In this document: piece after piece, positions 16,681-25,473 of the stretch
Layout of the letters: each line of letters begins with the position of its first letter
Numbering within the stretch: the first letter of the stretch is position 1
NCBI GenBank assembly: GCA_002172675.1
Contig: NETF01000037.1
Location: forward strand, 26,314 to 90,313
Direction: 5' to 3'
Origin: an unicellular cyanobacterium SU3
GTDB lineage: Bacteria > Cyanobacteriota > Cyanobacteriia > Cyanobacteriales > Microcystaceae
DNA: 64,000 nt
Made by a program: the position numbers and the translations under genes
The notes under the pieces: model-generated
What the model saw: only the letters and a program-made list of their open reading frames with translations
What the model was told of the DNA's origin: nothing
Database searches by the model: none

Positions 16681-16776
16681 CTCTCTTTTTATAAGAGAAC
16701 TTAGTTGAATGGAAACATTTTGTTATTCTGTTTAGCGAAGAGATAATCTTGACTCTCTTTTTATAACAGACATTAG
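16681..16776 (+). CRISPR. Remnant CRISPR-like locus: one good repeat, one spacer, one degenerate repeat
   Basis: A 36-nt unit at 16681-16716 has the shape of a CRISPR repeat: an early hairpin TCTCTT-TTTAT-AAGAGA and a 3' end GAATGGAAAC, as in many cyanobacterial repeats. After 36 nt of unrelated sequence (16717-16752) the first 14 bases return exactly (16753-16766), and the rest matches partly before a different repeat takes over at 16776. That is how the last repeat of an array usually decays. No cas gene lies in the window. With only two units this could be a coincidence. Confidence 0.45.
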
Positions 16777-16800
16777 TAAGGTGGGCATTGCCCACCCTAC
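16776..16800. repeat. GTAGGGTGGGC-type palindrome
   Basis: An 11-bp inverted repeat with a 3-nt loop (GTAAGGTGGGC-ATT-GCCCACCCTAC, one mismatch). Relatives lie at 27120-27145, 34601-34641 and 62031-62096. Confidence 0.75.
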
Positions 16801-16812
16801 AATAAAGGTAAA

Positions 16813-16850
16813 AAAATAAGTATCCTACAAAACCATAGGATACTTATTTT
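16813..16850 (-). terminator. Strong hairpin, probable terminator of the small secreted-protein gene
   Basis: A perfect 15-bp stem (AAAATAAGTATCCTA and its complement) with an 8-nt loop, flanked by A/T runs on both sides. It lies about 100 bp downstream of the stop of the minus-strand gene at 16952-17344 and could work in both directions. Confidence 0.65.
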
Positions 16851-16951
16851 AATAGAAATTAATCTTTTTTTTTGATTACATAACGTGAATTCGGAATCAA
16901 TTTTTAGGTGTATTACGCTACACTAATATACCCTACAATTCTAAACTCAGG

Positions 16952-17344
16952 TTACATAGATAATTGCTCAGGAGATTGACTTTCGGCTAAGGTTTCTTGA
17001 GGTTGATTAGACTTGAGAAAAACGTATAAATTAGGAATCATATATCCTTTACGTTCAAAACGAACCATCATTGCTTCTTCAACCCCGTATTCTTGGTTAA
17101 GTTCGCTCAACGCTTGATATAAAACCTGTCCTGTAGGATCACCTTCAACTTCAGGATCGGGGTGGAAATAGTAACCATAATTTGGTTCTACAATAGCTAC
17201 ATTAGCTTGACGATTCAGTTTAATAAAGTAATCTTGATCCTCAATATGAGATTGAGCTAAGCTCTTTAAATTTAAGCCAAGAACCGTTAACGTGGTAATG
17301 GCAAAAGCAAGGGCAATGGCAGGGCCGATTATTTTTTTTAACAT
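16952..17344 (-). CDS. Hypothetical secreted or membrane-anchored protein
   Basis: A 130-aa protein of no family I recognise. Residues 1-31 form a signal peptide or membrane anchor (KKIIGPAIALAFAITTLTVLGL, here shortened: hydrophobic core AIALAFAITTLTVLGLNL). The exported part is acidic and holds YGYYFHPDPEVEGD and QEYGVEEAMMVRFERKGYM. It stands alone with its own terminator-like hairpin downstream. It is probably a small periplasmic or lumenal protein; I cannot assign a function. Confidence 0.55.
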   Translation of the reverse strand: MLKKIIGPAIALAFAITTLTVLGLNLKSLAQSHIEDQDYFIKLNRQANVAIVEPNYGYYFHPDPEVEGDPTGQVLYQALSELNQEYGVEEAMMVRFERKGYMIPNLYVFLKSNQPQETLAESQSPEQLSM

Positions 17345-17548
17345 GAGGAATTTAGTGATTGCATTAATAGATCAAGGCTGATGAGGCAGGTTGTATTGTT
17401 AAGACGTTTCATGGAGCTTCCCGTTCCTCACAATGGCACATGAGAATATGAGAATGCCTTAACAAATTTTCCCACTGCTCTAATGATCAGCCTGTGTTAT
17501 GTCTTATCTTAACGTAATAAAAGTTAATATTAAAGGAATCTAAAATAA

Positions 17549-18988
17549 TTAACTGGCTCCACCAAACACCTCGATCTTATCAAAGGCACAAACAGGAGAC
17601 GCATGGCCAACGCGGATCGCTTGGTTGGGTTCTCCTTTACCACAGCTAGGGGTTCCATACATCCCTAAAGTAGAGTGATCGCCGAGTTGGGATAAACTAC
17701 GCCAAAATTGGTTAGTAATGCCCCGATAATTAGGATTTTTCAGGGTTTTGGTTAGCTTGCCATTTTTGATCGCTTTAGCATATTCACAACCAAATTGAAA
17801 CTTATTACGATAATCATCAATAGACCAGGAGCGGTTAGATTCCATATAAACCCCTGATTCGATCTTACTGATCATCTCATCAAAAGAAGTGTTACCCGGT
17901 TCGAGGTTAATATTAGCCATGCGATCAATGGGGGGACGATTCCAAGAAGAAGCCCGTAAATTAGCCACTCCTGGCACATTTGAACGAATTTGACTCTCTT
18001 TACTGCCTAATCCTCGTAATAATATCCCTTCTTTAATTAAATATTCCCGGGTGGCTAAATTTCCCCCATCATCAAAGCGATAACTCGCAAATTGTCCCGA
18101 TACCGACGGATCAAAAGTAACATTCATCAAAGGGGAACCATAGACCAACTGGCCAAAGTCCTCTAATTTCACAAAACTTGAGCCGGCGTAGTTGCGTTCG
18201 TCCCCTAAAATGCGATCAAGTTCCAAAGGATGACCAATACTTTCGTGTATTTGTAACATCATTTGGTCAGGGGCTAAAACCAAGGTTGTGGTGGTAGTAG
18301 GACAATCTTCGGCCGATAATAATTCTAGTGCTTGTTCTGCGATCTTTTTGGCACGGGTTAACACTTCCATTTCGTCAAGACATTCCATCCCCCCTTGATA
18401 GGAACGGGCTGTGAGTCCGTTATCAGTGCGTTTTTGAATAATATTGCCGTCTTGTGCCGTTGCGGTGTAATCTGTGGTGACTAAGAGGAACTTTTGATAA
18501 GCATCGGACCCATTGCTACTAACCAGTTGTATTTCGGTTTCTACCAGACGAGCGATCGCAGAAGTGCTAACAATTTTATCGTTAACTTTTAGGGTTTCAT
18601 TAACTTTCAGTAGTAGATCGTTAATATCTTTAGGACTGAGAATATCTAGGGGTTTGAGATAAGGAGAATAATAAGTTCCTACCGCTTTGGGGCGTTGTTG
18701 TACAGTAAAAGGATAAATCCCCCATTCAGCAGCAGTTACCGCTTGTTGATAGGCAATTTCTGCAGCTAGTTTAATATTATCTAAAGTTAAATGATTGGTA
18801 GCACAATAACCCATTTGCCCCTTAGCCAAAACTTCCACCATTACCCCCGTGCTTTGGTTGCGTCCGTTGCTTTGGGGTTTGCCATCCCTAACATAGCGTA
18901 TAGTCGAAGTTTCCGTTACTTGACGTAATCCGATCCAATCAGCAGGGACATGGATTTCTTTTAACCAGGTTTCTAGGGTTGGGGTCAT
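17549..18988 (-). CDS. TldD/PmbA family metalloprotease-like protein
   Basis: A 479-aa protein of the TldD/PmbA (modulator of gyrase) family. The zinc motif HESIGH (H-E-x-x-x-H), followed by LELDRILGDERNYAGSSF, lies near the middle at about residues 245-270, and the third ligand region includes NCSGxP-like PSCGKGEPNQAIR near the C-terminus. In enterobacteria TldD-TldE degrade unfolded peptides such as CcdA and mature microcin B17. In cyanobacteria two such proteins usually pair, but the partner is not in this window. It is followed by an FHA-domain gene upstream on the same strand. Confidence 0.85.
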   Translation of the reverse strand: MTPTLETWLKEIHVPADWIGLRQVTETSTIRYVRDGKPQSNGRNQSTGVMVEVLAKGQMGYCATNHLTLDNIKLAAEIAYQQAVTAAEWGIYPFTVQQRPKAVGTYYSPYLKPLDILSPKDINDLLLKVNETLKVNDKIVSTSAIARLVETEIQLVSSNGSDAYQKFLLVTTDYTATAQDGNIIQKRTDNGLTARSYQGGMECLDEMEVLTRAKKIAEQALELLSAEDCPTTTTTLVLAPDQMMLQIHESIGHPLELDRILGDERNYAGSSFVKLEDFGQLVYGSPLMNVTFDPSVSGQFASYRFDDGGNLATREYLIKEGILLRGLGSKESQIRSNVPGVANLRASSWNRPPIDRMANINLEPGNTSFDEMISKIESGVYMESNRSWSIDDYRNKFQFGCEYAKAIKNGKLTKTLKNPNYRGITNQFWRSLSQLGDHSTLGMYGTPSCGKGEPNQAIRVGHASPVCAFDKIEVFGGAS

Positions 18989-19040
18989 TGATATCTAAAG
19001 TCAGTTTTAAACTAATTAATATTGTTCATTTTAACGCTAG

Positions 19041-19073
19041 TGCTGACTCCTGACTCCTAACTCCTAACTCCTG
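19041..19073. repeat. CTCCTAA/CTCCTGA heptamer tandem repeat
   Basis: About four copies of a GACTCCT/AACTCCT unit lie between the FHA and TldD-like genes, again of the short tandem repeat type seen elsewhere in the window. Confidence 0.6.
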
Positions 19074-19075
19074 CC

Positions 19076-19828
19076 CTAAGATAATTGAAAAATAAAGGTA
19101 ACTAAATCCCCTTTACCCAGAGAAATGCGATCGCCCGGTCGCAGACGGTGACGGTTTCCTGGGGGTAAAGCATTGTAATTAATATAAGTCCCATTGGAAC
19201 TGCCTACATCTTCGATATAAAAGATACCGGCTTCATTGCGAATATCAGCATGAATACGAGAAACCACATCAGAATCAGGTAATCCCGAAACATCGAGATT
19301 CGGAGGAATTTGGTCATTAGGTTTCCCGACATGGATAATGTCTAACCCTTGAGGAAGTTCCAGTTTAGTGTCTGTCTGAAGATGCAGTAAACTAGCGGTT
19401 TGGGTTTGTAGCTGAGTTCGTGCGCTGGTTACTGGTGTGGGTGGCGATGGGGGTGAGGATGATTCAGAAATATTGCTACTGGTTGGTGGCGGTGGGGGTG
19501 AGGATGATTCAGAAATATTGCTACTGGTTGGTGGCGGTGGGGGTGAGGATGATTCAGAAATATTGCTACTGGTTGGTGGCGGTGGGGGTGAGGATGATTC
19601 TGGAATACTGCTACTGGTTGGTGGCGGTGGGGATGATGGCGATTCTTCTGCTTCAGTTGAACCTTGAAAGGGATTAGCAGCCCCACATTCTCCACAAAAC
19701 GTGGCATTACTGAGTAAAGGCTGACCGCAGTTGCCACAATTGACTACTTGGGGCAGAGGGGTAAAACAAGCTTCGCACTGAATTGCCCCATCGGGGTTTT
19801 GATGTTCACAATTTGGACAAGTAATCAT
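19076..19828 (-). CDS. FHA-domain protein with double zinc ribbon and proline-rich tandem repeats
   Basis: A 250-aa protein. Residues 1-52 carry two zinc ribbons (CPNCEHQNPDGAIQCEAC and CGNCGQ ... CGECG). Residues about 62-130 are a Pro/Ser linker made of four to five 15-residue repeats (PPPPPTSSNISESS). Residues about 165-245 form the FHA domain with SRIHADI and GSSNGTYINY, which binds phosphothreonine. Such proteins act in Ser/Thr-kinase signalling in cyanobacteria. The linker repeats are nearly identical at DNA level, with a 45-bp period at 19461-19640, so the number of copies may vary between strains. The gene precedes tldD-like on the same strand. Confidence 0.85.
   Translation of the reverse strand: MITCPNCEHQNPDGAIQCEACFTPLPQVVNCGNCGQPLLSNATFCGECGAANPFQGSTEAEESPSSPPPPTSSSIPESSSPPPPPTSSNISESSSPPPPPTSSNISESSSPPPPPTSSNISESSSPPSPPTPVTSARTQLQTQTASLLHLQTDTKLELPQGLDIIHVGKPNDQIPPNLDVSGLPDSDVVSRIHADIRNEAGIFYIEDVGSSNGTYINYNALPPGNRHRLRPGDRISLGKGDLVTFIFQLS
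19461..19640. repeat. 45-bp coding tandem repeat (minisatellite)
   Basis: Units starting at 19461, 19506, 19551 and 19596 are almost identical, the fourth and the flanking fifth more diverged. They encode the proline-rich linker of the FHA protein and keep the reading frame because 45 is a multiple of three. Confidence 0.9.
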
Positions 19829-20018
19829 AATCTAAGTTTTACTATGATTTTAAGTAGTTAGACATCAATAAAATCAACTGTCTTAAGAAAGGTAAACAAC
19901 TTTTTAAGGCAACAGGCAAGACGCAAGAGGCAAGTTAAAGCCCTGTTTCTCTTTATTTATCCAGTCTCCTGCGCTCCCTGCTCCCCTGCTTCTTTTAACA
20001 AGTAACCTTGATTTTTCT

Positions 20019-20738
20019 CTAGGTATTTAACTCTGCCCCGGCTGCTTCATCTAACAACCATAATAGTTCCCCTTGAGGTTTAACCGCCTTAGCCGGATAG
20101 AGAGTTTCATCTCCATTCTCTGAAAAAATTTGAGCTAGTGCAGGGCGTTTGTTTTCCCCTGCCACTAAAAAGATGACACAACGGGCATGATTGATCAAAG
20201 GATAGGTAAAAGTTAAACGGGGTTTTCCGTCCTTGTTGCCTACGGTTATTAAGCGATCGCTGACGGTTAGGGCTTCTGTTTGGGGAAATAAAGAGGCGGT
20301 GTGGCCATCATCCCCCATCCCCAATAAGATAATATCAAACGCTGGAAATTCTCCTGCTTTAACCCCAAAAAATTCTCGTAATTCCTGGTCATGGGTTTGA
20401 GCATCAACAGAAGGATCGTCACCATCGGTGGGCATACAATGAATATTAGAGGGGGGAAAGTCTACTTGATCTAACCAAGCTTGACGGGCCATGCGTTGGT
20501 TACTTTCGTTATCGTCAGCAGGAACATAACGCTCATCACCCCAAAAAATATGAATTTTTTCTAAAGGTAAAGACTGCTGAGCCAGAGCTTCATAAAGAGG
20601 TTTGGGGGTACTACCACCAGCCAAAGCCAGAGTAAATTTGTCTTGTTGTTGTAAAGTAGTATGAATTTTGTCGACGATTAAATTGAGTGCGTAAGCGATG
20701 AGAGTGGGTTTATCCGATAATACTTGTATTTGTGTCAT
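20019..20738 (-). CDS. pgl: 6-phosphogluconolactonase
   Basis: A 239-aa enzyme from the ATG at 20738 (MTQIQVLSDKPTL); an upstream in-frame Met at 20774 would add an atypical tail. It hydrolyses 6-phosphogluconolactone in the oxidative pentose phosphate pathway. Landmarks are LALAGGSTPKPLYEAL, HIFWGDERYVP (also WGDER) and ILLGMGDDGHTASLFP, all typical of the DevB/Pgl type, and the length fits. It stands apart from zwf and gnd, which are not in the window. An isolated tandem-repeat spacer separates it from the FHA gene. Confidence 0.92.
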   Translation of the reverse strand: MTQIQVLSDKPTLIAYALNLIVDKIHTTLQQQDKFTLALAGGSTPKPLYEALAQQSLPLEKIHIFWGDERYVPADDNESNQRMARQAWLDQVDFPPSNIHCMPTDGDDPSVDAQTHDQELREFFGVKAGEFPAFDIILLGMGDDGHTASLFPQTEALTVSDRLITVGNKDGKPRLTFTYPLINHARCVIFLVAGENKRPALAQIFSENGDETLYPAKAVKPQGELLWLLDEAAGAELNT

Positions 20739-21001
20739 TCCTAATCTATTCTCGTCGAAGAAACTTTTTAGCAACGTTTAGATTATCATTGTAGTGACTA
20801 GAAGTATGTACCTTGCGAATTTACCCTAAATCTTTTAAGCTCATAGCCAGGTTTAACAGTTATGTTCCTGATGAATGCGCGATTTAGCCGAATCCATTAT
20901 AAAAACTCCCGCACCTAATAATTGAATCTCTTAACAAACAGGATGTCGTTCCTGTTGGTTGTTATCTTTAATGAAATGCCATCCACAAACTGATAAAAAC
21001 A
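20739..21001. other. Divergent promoter region of pgl and the HpsJ-like gene
   Basis: A 263-bp spacer without coding. It holds a 7-bp hairpin (AACAGGA-TGTCGT-TCCTGTT, 20937-20956) in the probable 5' leader of the HpsJ-like gene. No other feature is visible. Confidence 0.4.
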
Positions 21002-21826
21002 ATGAATTATTCAGCCTTTACGTCTTTAGTTCTCAAACTGATTGGGGTCATTTTTATCCTATCTTCGCTGTTGGATTATATAACCCTTGCGGTTCCTCTT
21101 AACTTAGAGAGTCAATCATGGCAAATTGGTCTAGTGACCAGTATTGTAGACCGGGGGGTCGTGCCTTTAGTCGGTATCGGTTTTATTTTAGTTGGCTATC
21201 TCATTGATGGTTTAGCCGATGCTAACCCCTTAAAAAAATCAGGATTTAATCTAAAACTACCCGTTTATATCCTATCTGCTCTTTTGGGATTACTATTTTT
21301 GTTGATGGTTCCTTTACACCTCAATAACCTTAATAGTGCTAAAACTGATGCCTTAGAACGGATTCAACAAGGTGCTGGCCAAGGGGCTGAACAAATTCAA
21401 CAGTTTCTAACCCAGGTTGATACCTTGTCTAGAAATCCTAATCAACTCAATCAGCAGATTCAACGACTCAACCAAGCGATCGAAGCTGGTCAAGTTCAAG
21501 GAAGACAGTTAAATGTTCAGCAGTTAGAAACTTTACGTCAGCAACGTCAACAGTTACAAGGATTACGAGATTTAGCCCAAAATCCTGAAGAATACAAAAA
21601 AAGAACCGAAGAGTTGAAAAATCAATTAGAAACTCAACTCCTAGAACGTCGTAAACAAGCTGAGAGTCAGGCCACGACCCAAGCATTAAAACAAAGTCTG
21701 CGGATTGGGTTAAGTAGTTTGATGTTAGCTATTGTTTACAGTGTTATCGGTTGGATTGGTTTAAAATCCGAAATTAGTAGCCCAAAAGGGCCTAAAGCTC
21801 CTGCTCGTCCCAAGGCAAAACGCTAA
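21002..21826 (+). CDS. HpsJ-like membrane protein
   Basis: A 274-aa membrane protein with TM segments at about residues 8-27, 50-68 and 83-101, then a long Gln-rich coiled coil (about 110-225) and a final TM near 235-255 with a basic tail. This layout and NLNNLNSAKTDAL-like start of the coiled coil fit the cyanobacterial HpsJ-like family, named from the Nostoc hormogonium polysaccharide locus. No other hps gene is near, so a role in polysaccharide export is only suggested by family. It is convergent with fabI, with a shared terminator hairpin between. Confidence 0.7.
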   Translation: MNYSAFTSLVLKLIGVIFILSSLLDYITLAVPLNLESQSWQIGLVTSIVDRGVVPLVGIGFILVGYLIDGLADANPLKKSGFNLKLPVYILSALLGLLFLLMVPLHLNNLNSAKTDALERIQQGAGQGAEQIQQFLTQVDTLSRNPNQLNQQIQRLNQAIEAGQVQGRQLNVQQLETLRQQRQQLQGLRDLAQNPEEYKKRTEELKNQLETQLLERRKQAESQATTQALKQSLRIGLSSLMLAIVYSVIGWIGLKSEISSPKGPKAPARPKAKR

Positions 21827-21840
21827 ATTATTCAAATAAG

Positions 21841-21867
21841 CAATGGATAATGATGAATTATCCATTG
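21841..21867. terminator. Bidirectional terminator between the HpsJ-like gene and fabI
   Basis: A perfect 10-bp stem (CAATGGATAA/TTATCCATTG) with a 7-nt loop lies between two convergent genes, 15 bp after one stop and 9 bp after the other, with T-rich sequence following. Confidence 0.65.
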
Positions 21868-21875
21868 TCTATTAT

Positions 21876-22652
21876 TTACATTCCCATAATCTCGTAGCCC
21901 GCATCGACATAAATTACTTGTCCAGTAATACCACTGGATAAGTCGCTACATAGAAAAGCAGCAGTGTTACCTACCTCTAACTGGGTTACGGTTCGTTTTA
22001 AGGGAGCAACCTCTTCAACATGACGAATCATATCTAAAATTCCTCCTACGGCAGAAGAAGCTAAGGTACGAATAGGACCAGCTGAAATAGCATTGACCCG
22101 AATATTATTAGGACCGAGTTCAGCCGCTAAATAGCGTACACTCATTTCTAAACCCGCTTTCGCTATTCCCATTAAATTGTAATTAGGAATGACTTTAACT
22201 CCGCCGATATAGGTTAAGGTAACAATACTACCCCCTTCAGTCATTAAAGGTTTAGCATATTTAGCCAGATTCCCCAGAGAAAAGGTACTAATTTCGAGGG
22301 ACTGACTAAAGGCTTCGCGAGAAATATCACTAAAATCACCCCCTAATCCTTCTTTATCAGCAAAGGCTAAACAGTGAATCACAATATCTAATTTTCCCCA
22401 AGTGTCGGCGATGGCTTTAAATGTAGCTTCTACCTGTTGCTCATTTTGGACATTACAAGGAAGAATCAGGGATGGATTAATCGGTTCAACCACATCACGA
22501 ACTTTTTTTTCAAAACGTCCTTTTTCATCAGGTAAATAGGTCACAGCCAGGTTAGCCCCTGCTTTATGAAGTTGTTGAGCAATTCCCCAAGCAATGGAGC
22601 GATTATTAGCAATTCCTGTAACTAGCGCGTTCTTTCCGGTTAAATCTAACAT
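21876..22652 (-). CDS. fabI: Enoyl-[acyl-carrier-protein] reductase (NADH)
   Basis: A 258-aa enzyme from the ATG at 22652 (MLDLTGKNALVTGIANNRSI); the frame is open further upstream but that part is not conserved. FabI performs the last reduction step of fatty-acid elongation. Landmarks are the Rossmann start GIANNRSIAWGIA, HCLAFADK, and the catalytic Tyr-x6-Lys in NYNLMGIAKAG near residue 150-160, ending with VIYVDAGYEIMGM. Length and motifs are standard. It is divergent from ntcA across about 230 bp. Confidence 0.95.
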   Translation of the reverse strand: MLDLTGKNALVTGIANNRSIAWGIAQQLHKAGANLAVTYLPDEKGRFEKKVRDVVEPINPSLILPCNVQNEQQVEATFKAIADTWGKLDIVIHCLAFADKEGLGGDFSDISREAFSQSLEISTFSLGNLAKYAKPLMTEGGSIVTLTYIGGVKVIPNYNLMGIAKAGLEMSVRYLAAELGPNNIRVNAISAGPIRTLASSAVGGILDMIRHVEEVAPLKRTVTQLEVGNTAAFLCSDLSSGITGQVIYVDAGYEIMGM

Positions 22653-22883
22653 AATTATTTTGACAAATGGGCAAAGTTTCTGCTGAATCAACCCCCATTG
22701 TTTCATAATGGTGGCTATAATCAGGGACAGAAGCAAGGATAAATGATCCTTTATAAAATTATTGTGAAGCAAAATGTAGCAAAAACCTTTGAAGATACGT
22801 TAAAGTGTTGTTTTTATCTGGGACTGAAAATTATCTTTCTTATTTTGAGTCCCCCTATTTTTCCGGTGTTGTATTAAAGTGTA
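22653..22883. promoter_or_regulatory. Divergent fabI/ntcA promoter region
   Basis: A 231-bp AT-rich spacer between two divergent genes must hold both promoters. I could not find a convincing GTA-N8-TAC NtcA box; the nearest is GTA-N8-CTT at about 22774-22787. No other gene is visible. Confidence 0.4.
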
Positions 22884-23561
22884 ATGGAATTGTCTGTACC
22901 ACAAGATAAACCTTTAGCTGCTGTGTTCCGCCGTATCGGTGGCGGTGCTTATCCCCCTGTTGTTGAAGCGTTTGATCGGGGGAAAACTATCTTTTTTCCG
23001 GGTGATCCGGCTGAAAGGGTCTATTTTTTACTCAAAGGAGCAGTTAAACTGTCTCGCGTTTACGAAGCAGGGGAAGAAATTACAGTAGCCTTGTTAAGAG
23101 AAAATAGTGTGTTTGGTGTGTTGTCTTTGATTACGGGACAACGTTCCGATCGCTTTTACCATGCAGTGGCGTTCACCCCTGTCGAATTATTATCCTCTCC
23201 CATTGAACAAGTTGAACAAGCCCTTAAAAATAACCCCGATTTGTCCATTTTAATGCTTCAAGGACTGTCCTCACGGATTTTACAAACAGAAATGATGATC
23301 GAAACCCTCGCTCACCGCGATATGGGTTCCCGTTTGGTCAGTTTTCTGTTAATTTTATGTCGGGACTTTGGCGTACCCACCCCTGAAGGCATTCGCATTG
23401 ATTTAAAGTTGTCCCATCAAGCCATTGCTGAAGCCATTGGTTCAACCCGTGTGACAGTAACTCGTCTTCTGGGAGATTTACGTCAAGAAGAAATGATTTC
23501 TATTCACAAGAAAAAAATTACAGTTCATAACCCTGTTGCTCTTAGTCAACAATTTGCCTAA
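22884..23561 (+). CDS. ntcA: Global nitrogen regulator NtcA
   Basis: A 225-aa CRP-family regulator nearly identical in pattern to cyanobacterial NtcA: the 2-oxoglutarate-sensing cyclic-nucleotide-like domain ([34 protein letters not shown]), the dimer helix ([20 protein letters not shown]) and the helix-turn-helix [20 protein letters not shown] near residues 175-195. NtcA activates nitrogen-assimilation genes when 2-oxoglutarate signals nitrogen shortage. It is followed 24 bp later by the DUF3084 gene and a YqgF gene on the same strand, which may share its transcript. Confidence 0.97.
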   Translation: MELSVPQDKPLAAVFRRIGGGAYPPVVEAFDRGKTIFFPGDPAERVYFLLKGAVKLSRVYEAGEEITVALLRENSVFGVLSLITGQRSDRFYHAVAFTPVELLSSPIEQVEQALKNNPDLSILMLQGLSSRILQTEMMIETLAHRDMGSRLVSFLLILCRDFGVPTPEGIRIDLKLSHQAIAEAIGSTRVTVTRLLGDLRQEEMISIHKKKITVHNPVALSQQFA

Positions 23562-23585
23562 CCTTATTGTTAACCCGAAAAGCGA

Positions 23586-25046
23586 ATGACCAGTGCTTAT
23601 ATCCTAATTGCATCTATTCTCATTTTAGGAGGCTTAATTGCGGCATTGGGCGATCGCTTGGGGAGTAAAGTAGGAAAAAAAAGACTCACCATTGGCAATT
23701 TACGTCCCAAACAAACGGCCGTGGTGGTGACAGTTTTTACAGGAACTTTAATTGCAGCCTTAACCTTTGGGATTTTACTGGCTTTTAGTAAATCCCTCCG
23801 AGAAGGGCTTTTTCAATTGGATGAAATTCAAAAACAATTACGTATTGCTAAAGCTGATTTAGAACGCTTAGGCATTGATAAAGAGGATATCGAAAAGGAA
23901 TTACAAAAAGCAAAAGAAGAACAACAAACGGTTGAAAAAAAGTTACAATCCACTAACGAAAATTTTAATCAAGCGAAACAACAACTAAAAGCCGTTTCTA
24001 ATCAAGCCGTTCAATTAAAAGCAGATATTCAAAGTTTACTCAATGAAAGAAAAGAACTCCGACAAAATAAAATTGAATTAGATCGAGAAATACAACAACT
24101 GAAAGAAGAAGTTAATCAACGAGATGAAGAATTAAAAAAAGGAAAAGCTCAAATTGCTCAACAAACTCAAATTTTAAATGAACGACAAAAACGACTTCAA
24201 AGTTTAGAAGAACAACAAAGCACCCTACAAGCAGAAATTGATCGAAGAGATGAGGAAATTACTCAACTCGATCAAGCTATTAATGAAAAAGATATGGCTC
24301 TTAAACAAAGAGAAGTTCAATTAGAACAGTTAGAAAGAGAATCAAGTTATCTACAACGACAAGTGGCACTTTTAGAACAGTATTATCAAACTTATCAAGA
24401 ATTACGAGAAAGAAAAATCGCCATTGTTAGAGGTCAAGTATTATCCATTGGTGCGGTGCGTTTAGTGGTTCCCAAAGCAGGAACTCAAGTCGTAGATGAA
24501 CTATTGCGACAAGCTAATAGAACAGCGATAGAATTAGTAGGAAAAGAAAATATTAAACCTGACGAAAGAGTGGTTAAAATTACTCAAGGACAGGTGCAAC
24601 AATTAGTAGAACAGTTACAAGATGGAAAAGAATACGTAGTGAGAATTATTGCCGCTGGTAATTATGTTCAAGGAGAAAATGAAGTGAGAGTTTTTGCTGA
24701 TATTGCGTTAAATCAGCAGATTTTTAGTGAAGGAGAAACCATTGCCATTATTTCAATGGACTCTTTAGACTTGACAGACGAAATTATACAAGAAAGATTA
24801 GATTTATTGCTCTCAGCTACTCAATTTCGTGCGCGTCGTTCAGGGATTTTGGGAGGAATTCAAGTGGGAGAGGGAAGATTGAAAACTGTGGTAGATTTTA
24901 TAGAGGAAATTAAGCAATATGAGGAAGAATTAGACGAATTACGAGCCGTTGCTATGGAGGATACTAAAACGATTGGACCTCTTAAATTAAAATTATTAGG
25001 TATTAAAAATGGGGAAATTGTTATCGAGACTAAAGAGGCATTATGA
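23586..25046 (+). CDS. DUF3084 domain-containing coiled-coil membrane protein
   Basis: A 486-aa protein. Two hydrophobic segments (about residues 2-22 and 43-66) are followed by a long coiled coil (about 75-275) rich in Glu, Lys and Gln, then a globular C-terminal part with VRGQVLSIGAVRLVVPKAG and RRSGILGGIQVGEGR. This layout is the cyanobacterial DUF3084 family of unknown function. It probably sits in the inner membrane with the coiled coil in the cytoplasm. The last codons overlap the start of the YqgF gene by 4 bp (ATGA), so the two are co-translated. Confidence 0.8.
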   Translation: MTSAYILIASILILGGLIAALGDRLGSKVGKKRLTIGNLRPKQTAVVVTVFTGTLIAALTFGILLAFSKSLREGLFQLDEIQKQLRIAKADLERLGIDKEDIEKELQKAKEEQQTVEKKLQSTNENFNQAKQQLKAVSNQAVQLKADIQSLLNERKELRQNKIELDREIQQLKEEVNQRDEELKKGKAQIAQQTQILNERQKRLQSLEEQQSTLQAEIDRRDEEITQLDQAINEKDMALKQREVQLEQLERESSYLQRQVALLEQYYQTYQELRERKIAIVRGQVLSIGAVRLVVPKAGTQVVDELLRQANRTAIELVGKENIKPDERVVKITQGQVQQLVEQLQDGKEYVVRIIAAGNYVQGENEVRVFADIALNQQIFSEGETIAIISMDSLDLTDEIIQERLDLLLSATQFRARRSGILGGIQVGEGRLKTVVDFIEEIKQYEEELDELRAVAMEDTKTIGPLKLKLLGIKNGEIVIETKEAL

Positions 25047-25462
25047 ATCAAAAAAGATCGTCAATGATACTAGGATTTGATCCAGGAAGAGATAAATGTG
25101 GGGTGGCGATCGCTGACAAAAAAGGTGATATTTATTACCATGAGGTCATCGAATCTTCTCAAGCTATTTTAACTATTAATTATCTCATTAAACAGTTTTC
25201 TATTATATTGTTGGTAATGGGAAATCAAACCACATCAAAACAGTGGAAAAAACAGCTAGAAAATGAGTTATTGATAACTGTCCCTATTACTCTGATAGAC
25301 GAACGAAATAGCACCCTAGAAGCACGCGATCGCTATTGGGAAATGTACCCTCCTCAAGGGTTAATGCGTCTGCTTCCTAAAGGAATGCGAAATCCTCCTC
25401 GTCCCATCGATGATATTGTTGCTATTTTATTAATAGAACGGTATTTTAATAGTATTAAATGA
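25043..25462 (+). CDS. YqgF/RuvX-like nuclease family protein
   Basis: A 139-aa RNase H-fold protein of the YqgF family, involved in 16S rRNA 5'-end maturation in Escherichia coli. It has the first-strand motif ILGFDPGRDKCGVAIAD with the catalytic Asp, the switch ITLIDERNSTLEARDRYW with Glu, and a late DDIVAILLIERY with Asp. The pattern resembles the cyanobacterial resolvase-like branch; another paralog with true RuvX role may exist elsewhere. Its ATG overlaps the stop of the DUF3084 gene, supporting a joint operon with ntcA upstream. Confidence 0.78.
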   Translation: MNQKRSSMILGFDPGRDKCGVAIADKKGDIYYHEVIESSQAILTINYLIKQFSIILLVMGNQTTSKQWKKQLENELLITVPITLIDERNSTLEARDRYWEMYPPQGLMRLLPKGMRNPPRPIDDIVAILLIERYFNSIK

Positions 25463-25473
25463 GGATAAAATAA

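Noticed and set aside
19420..19737. Three other open frames across the FHA linker repeat
   Set aside because: They are low-complexity readings of the 45-bp repeat in other frames (HPHRHQPVA and LLVGGGGGEDD types).
22774..22787. NtcA binding site ahead of ntcA
   Set aside because: Only GTA-N8-CTT is found, with the second half not matching TAC, and no fitting -10 at the right distance.
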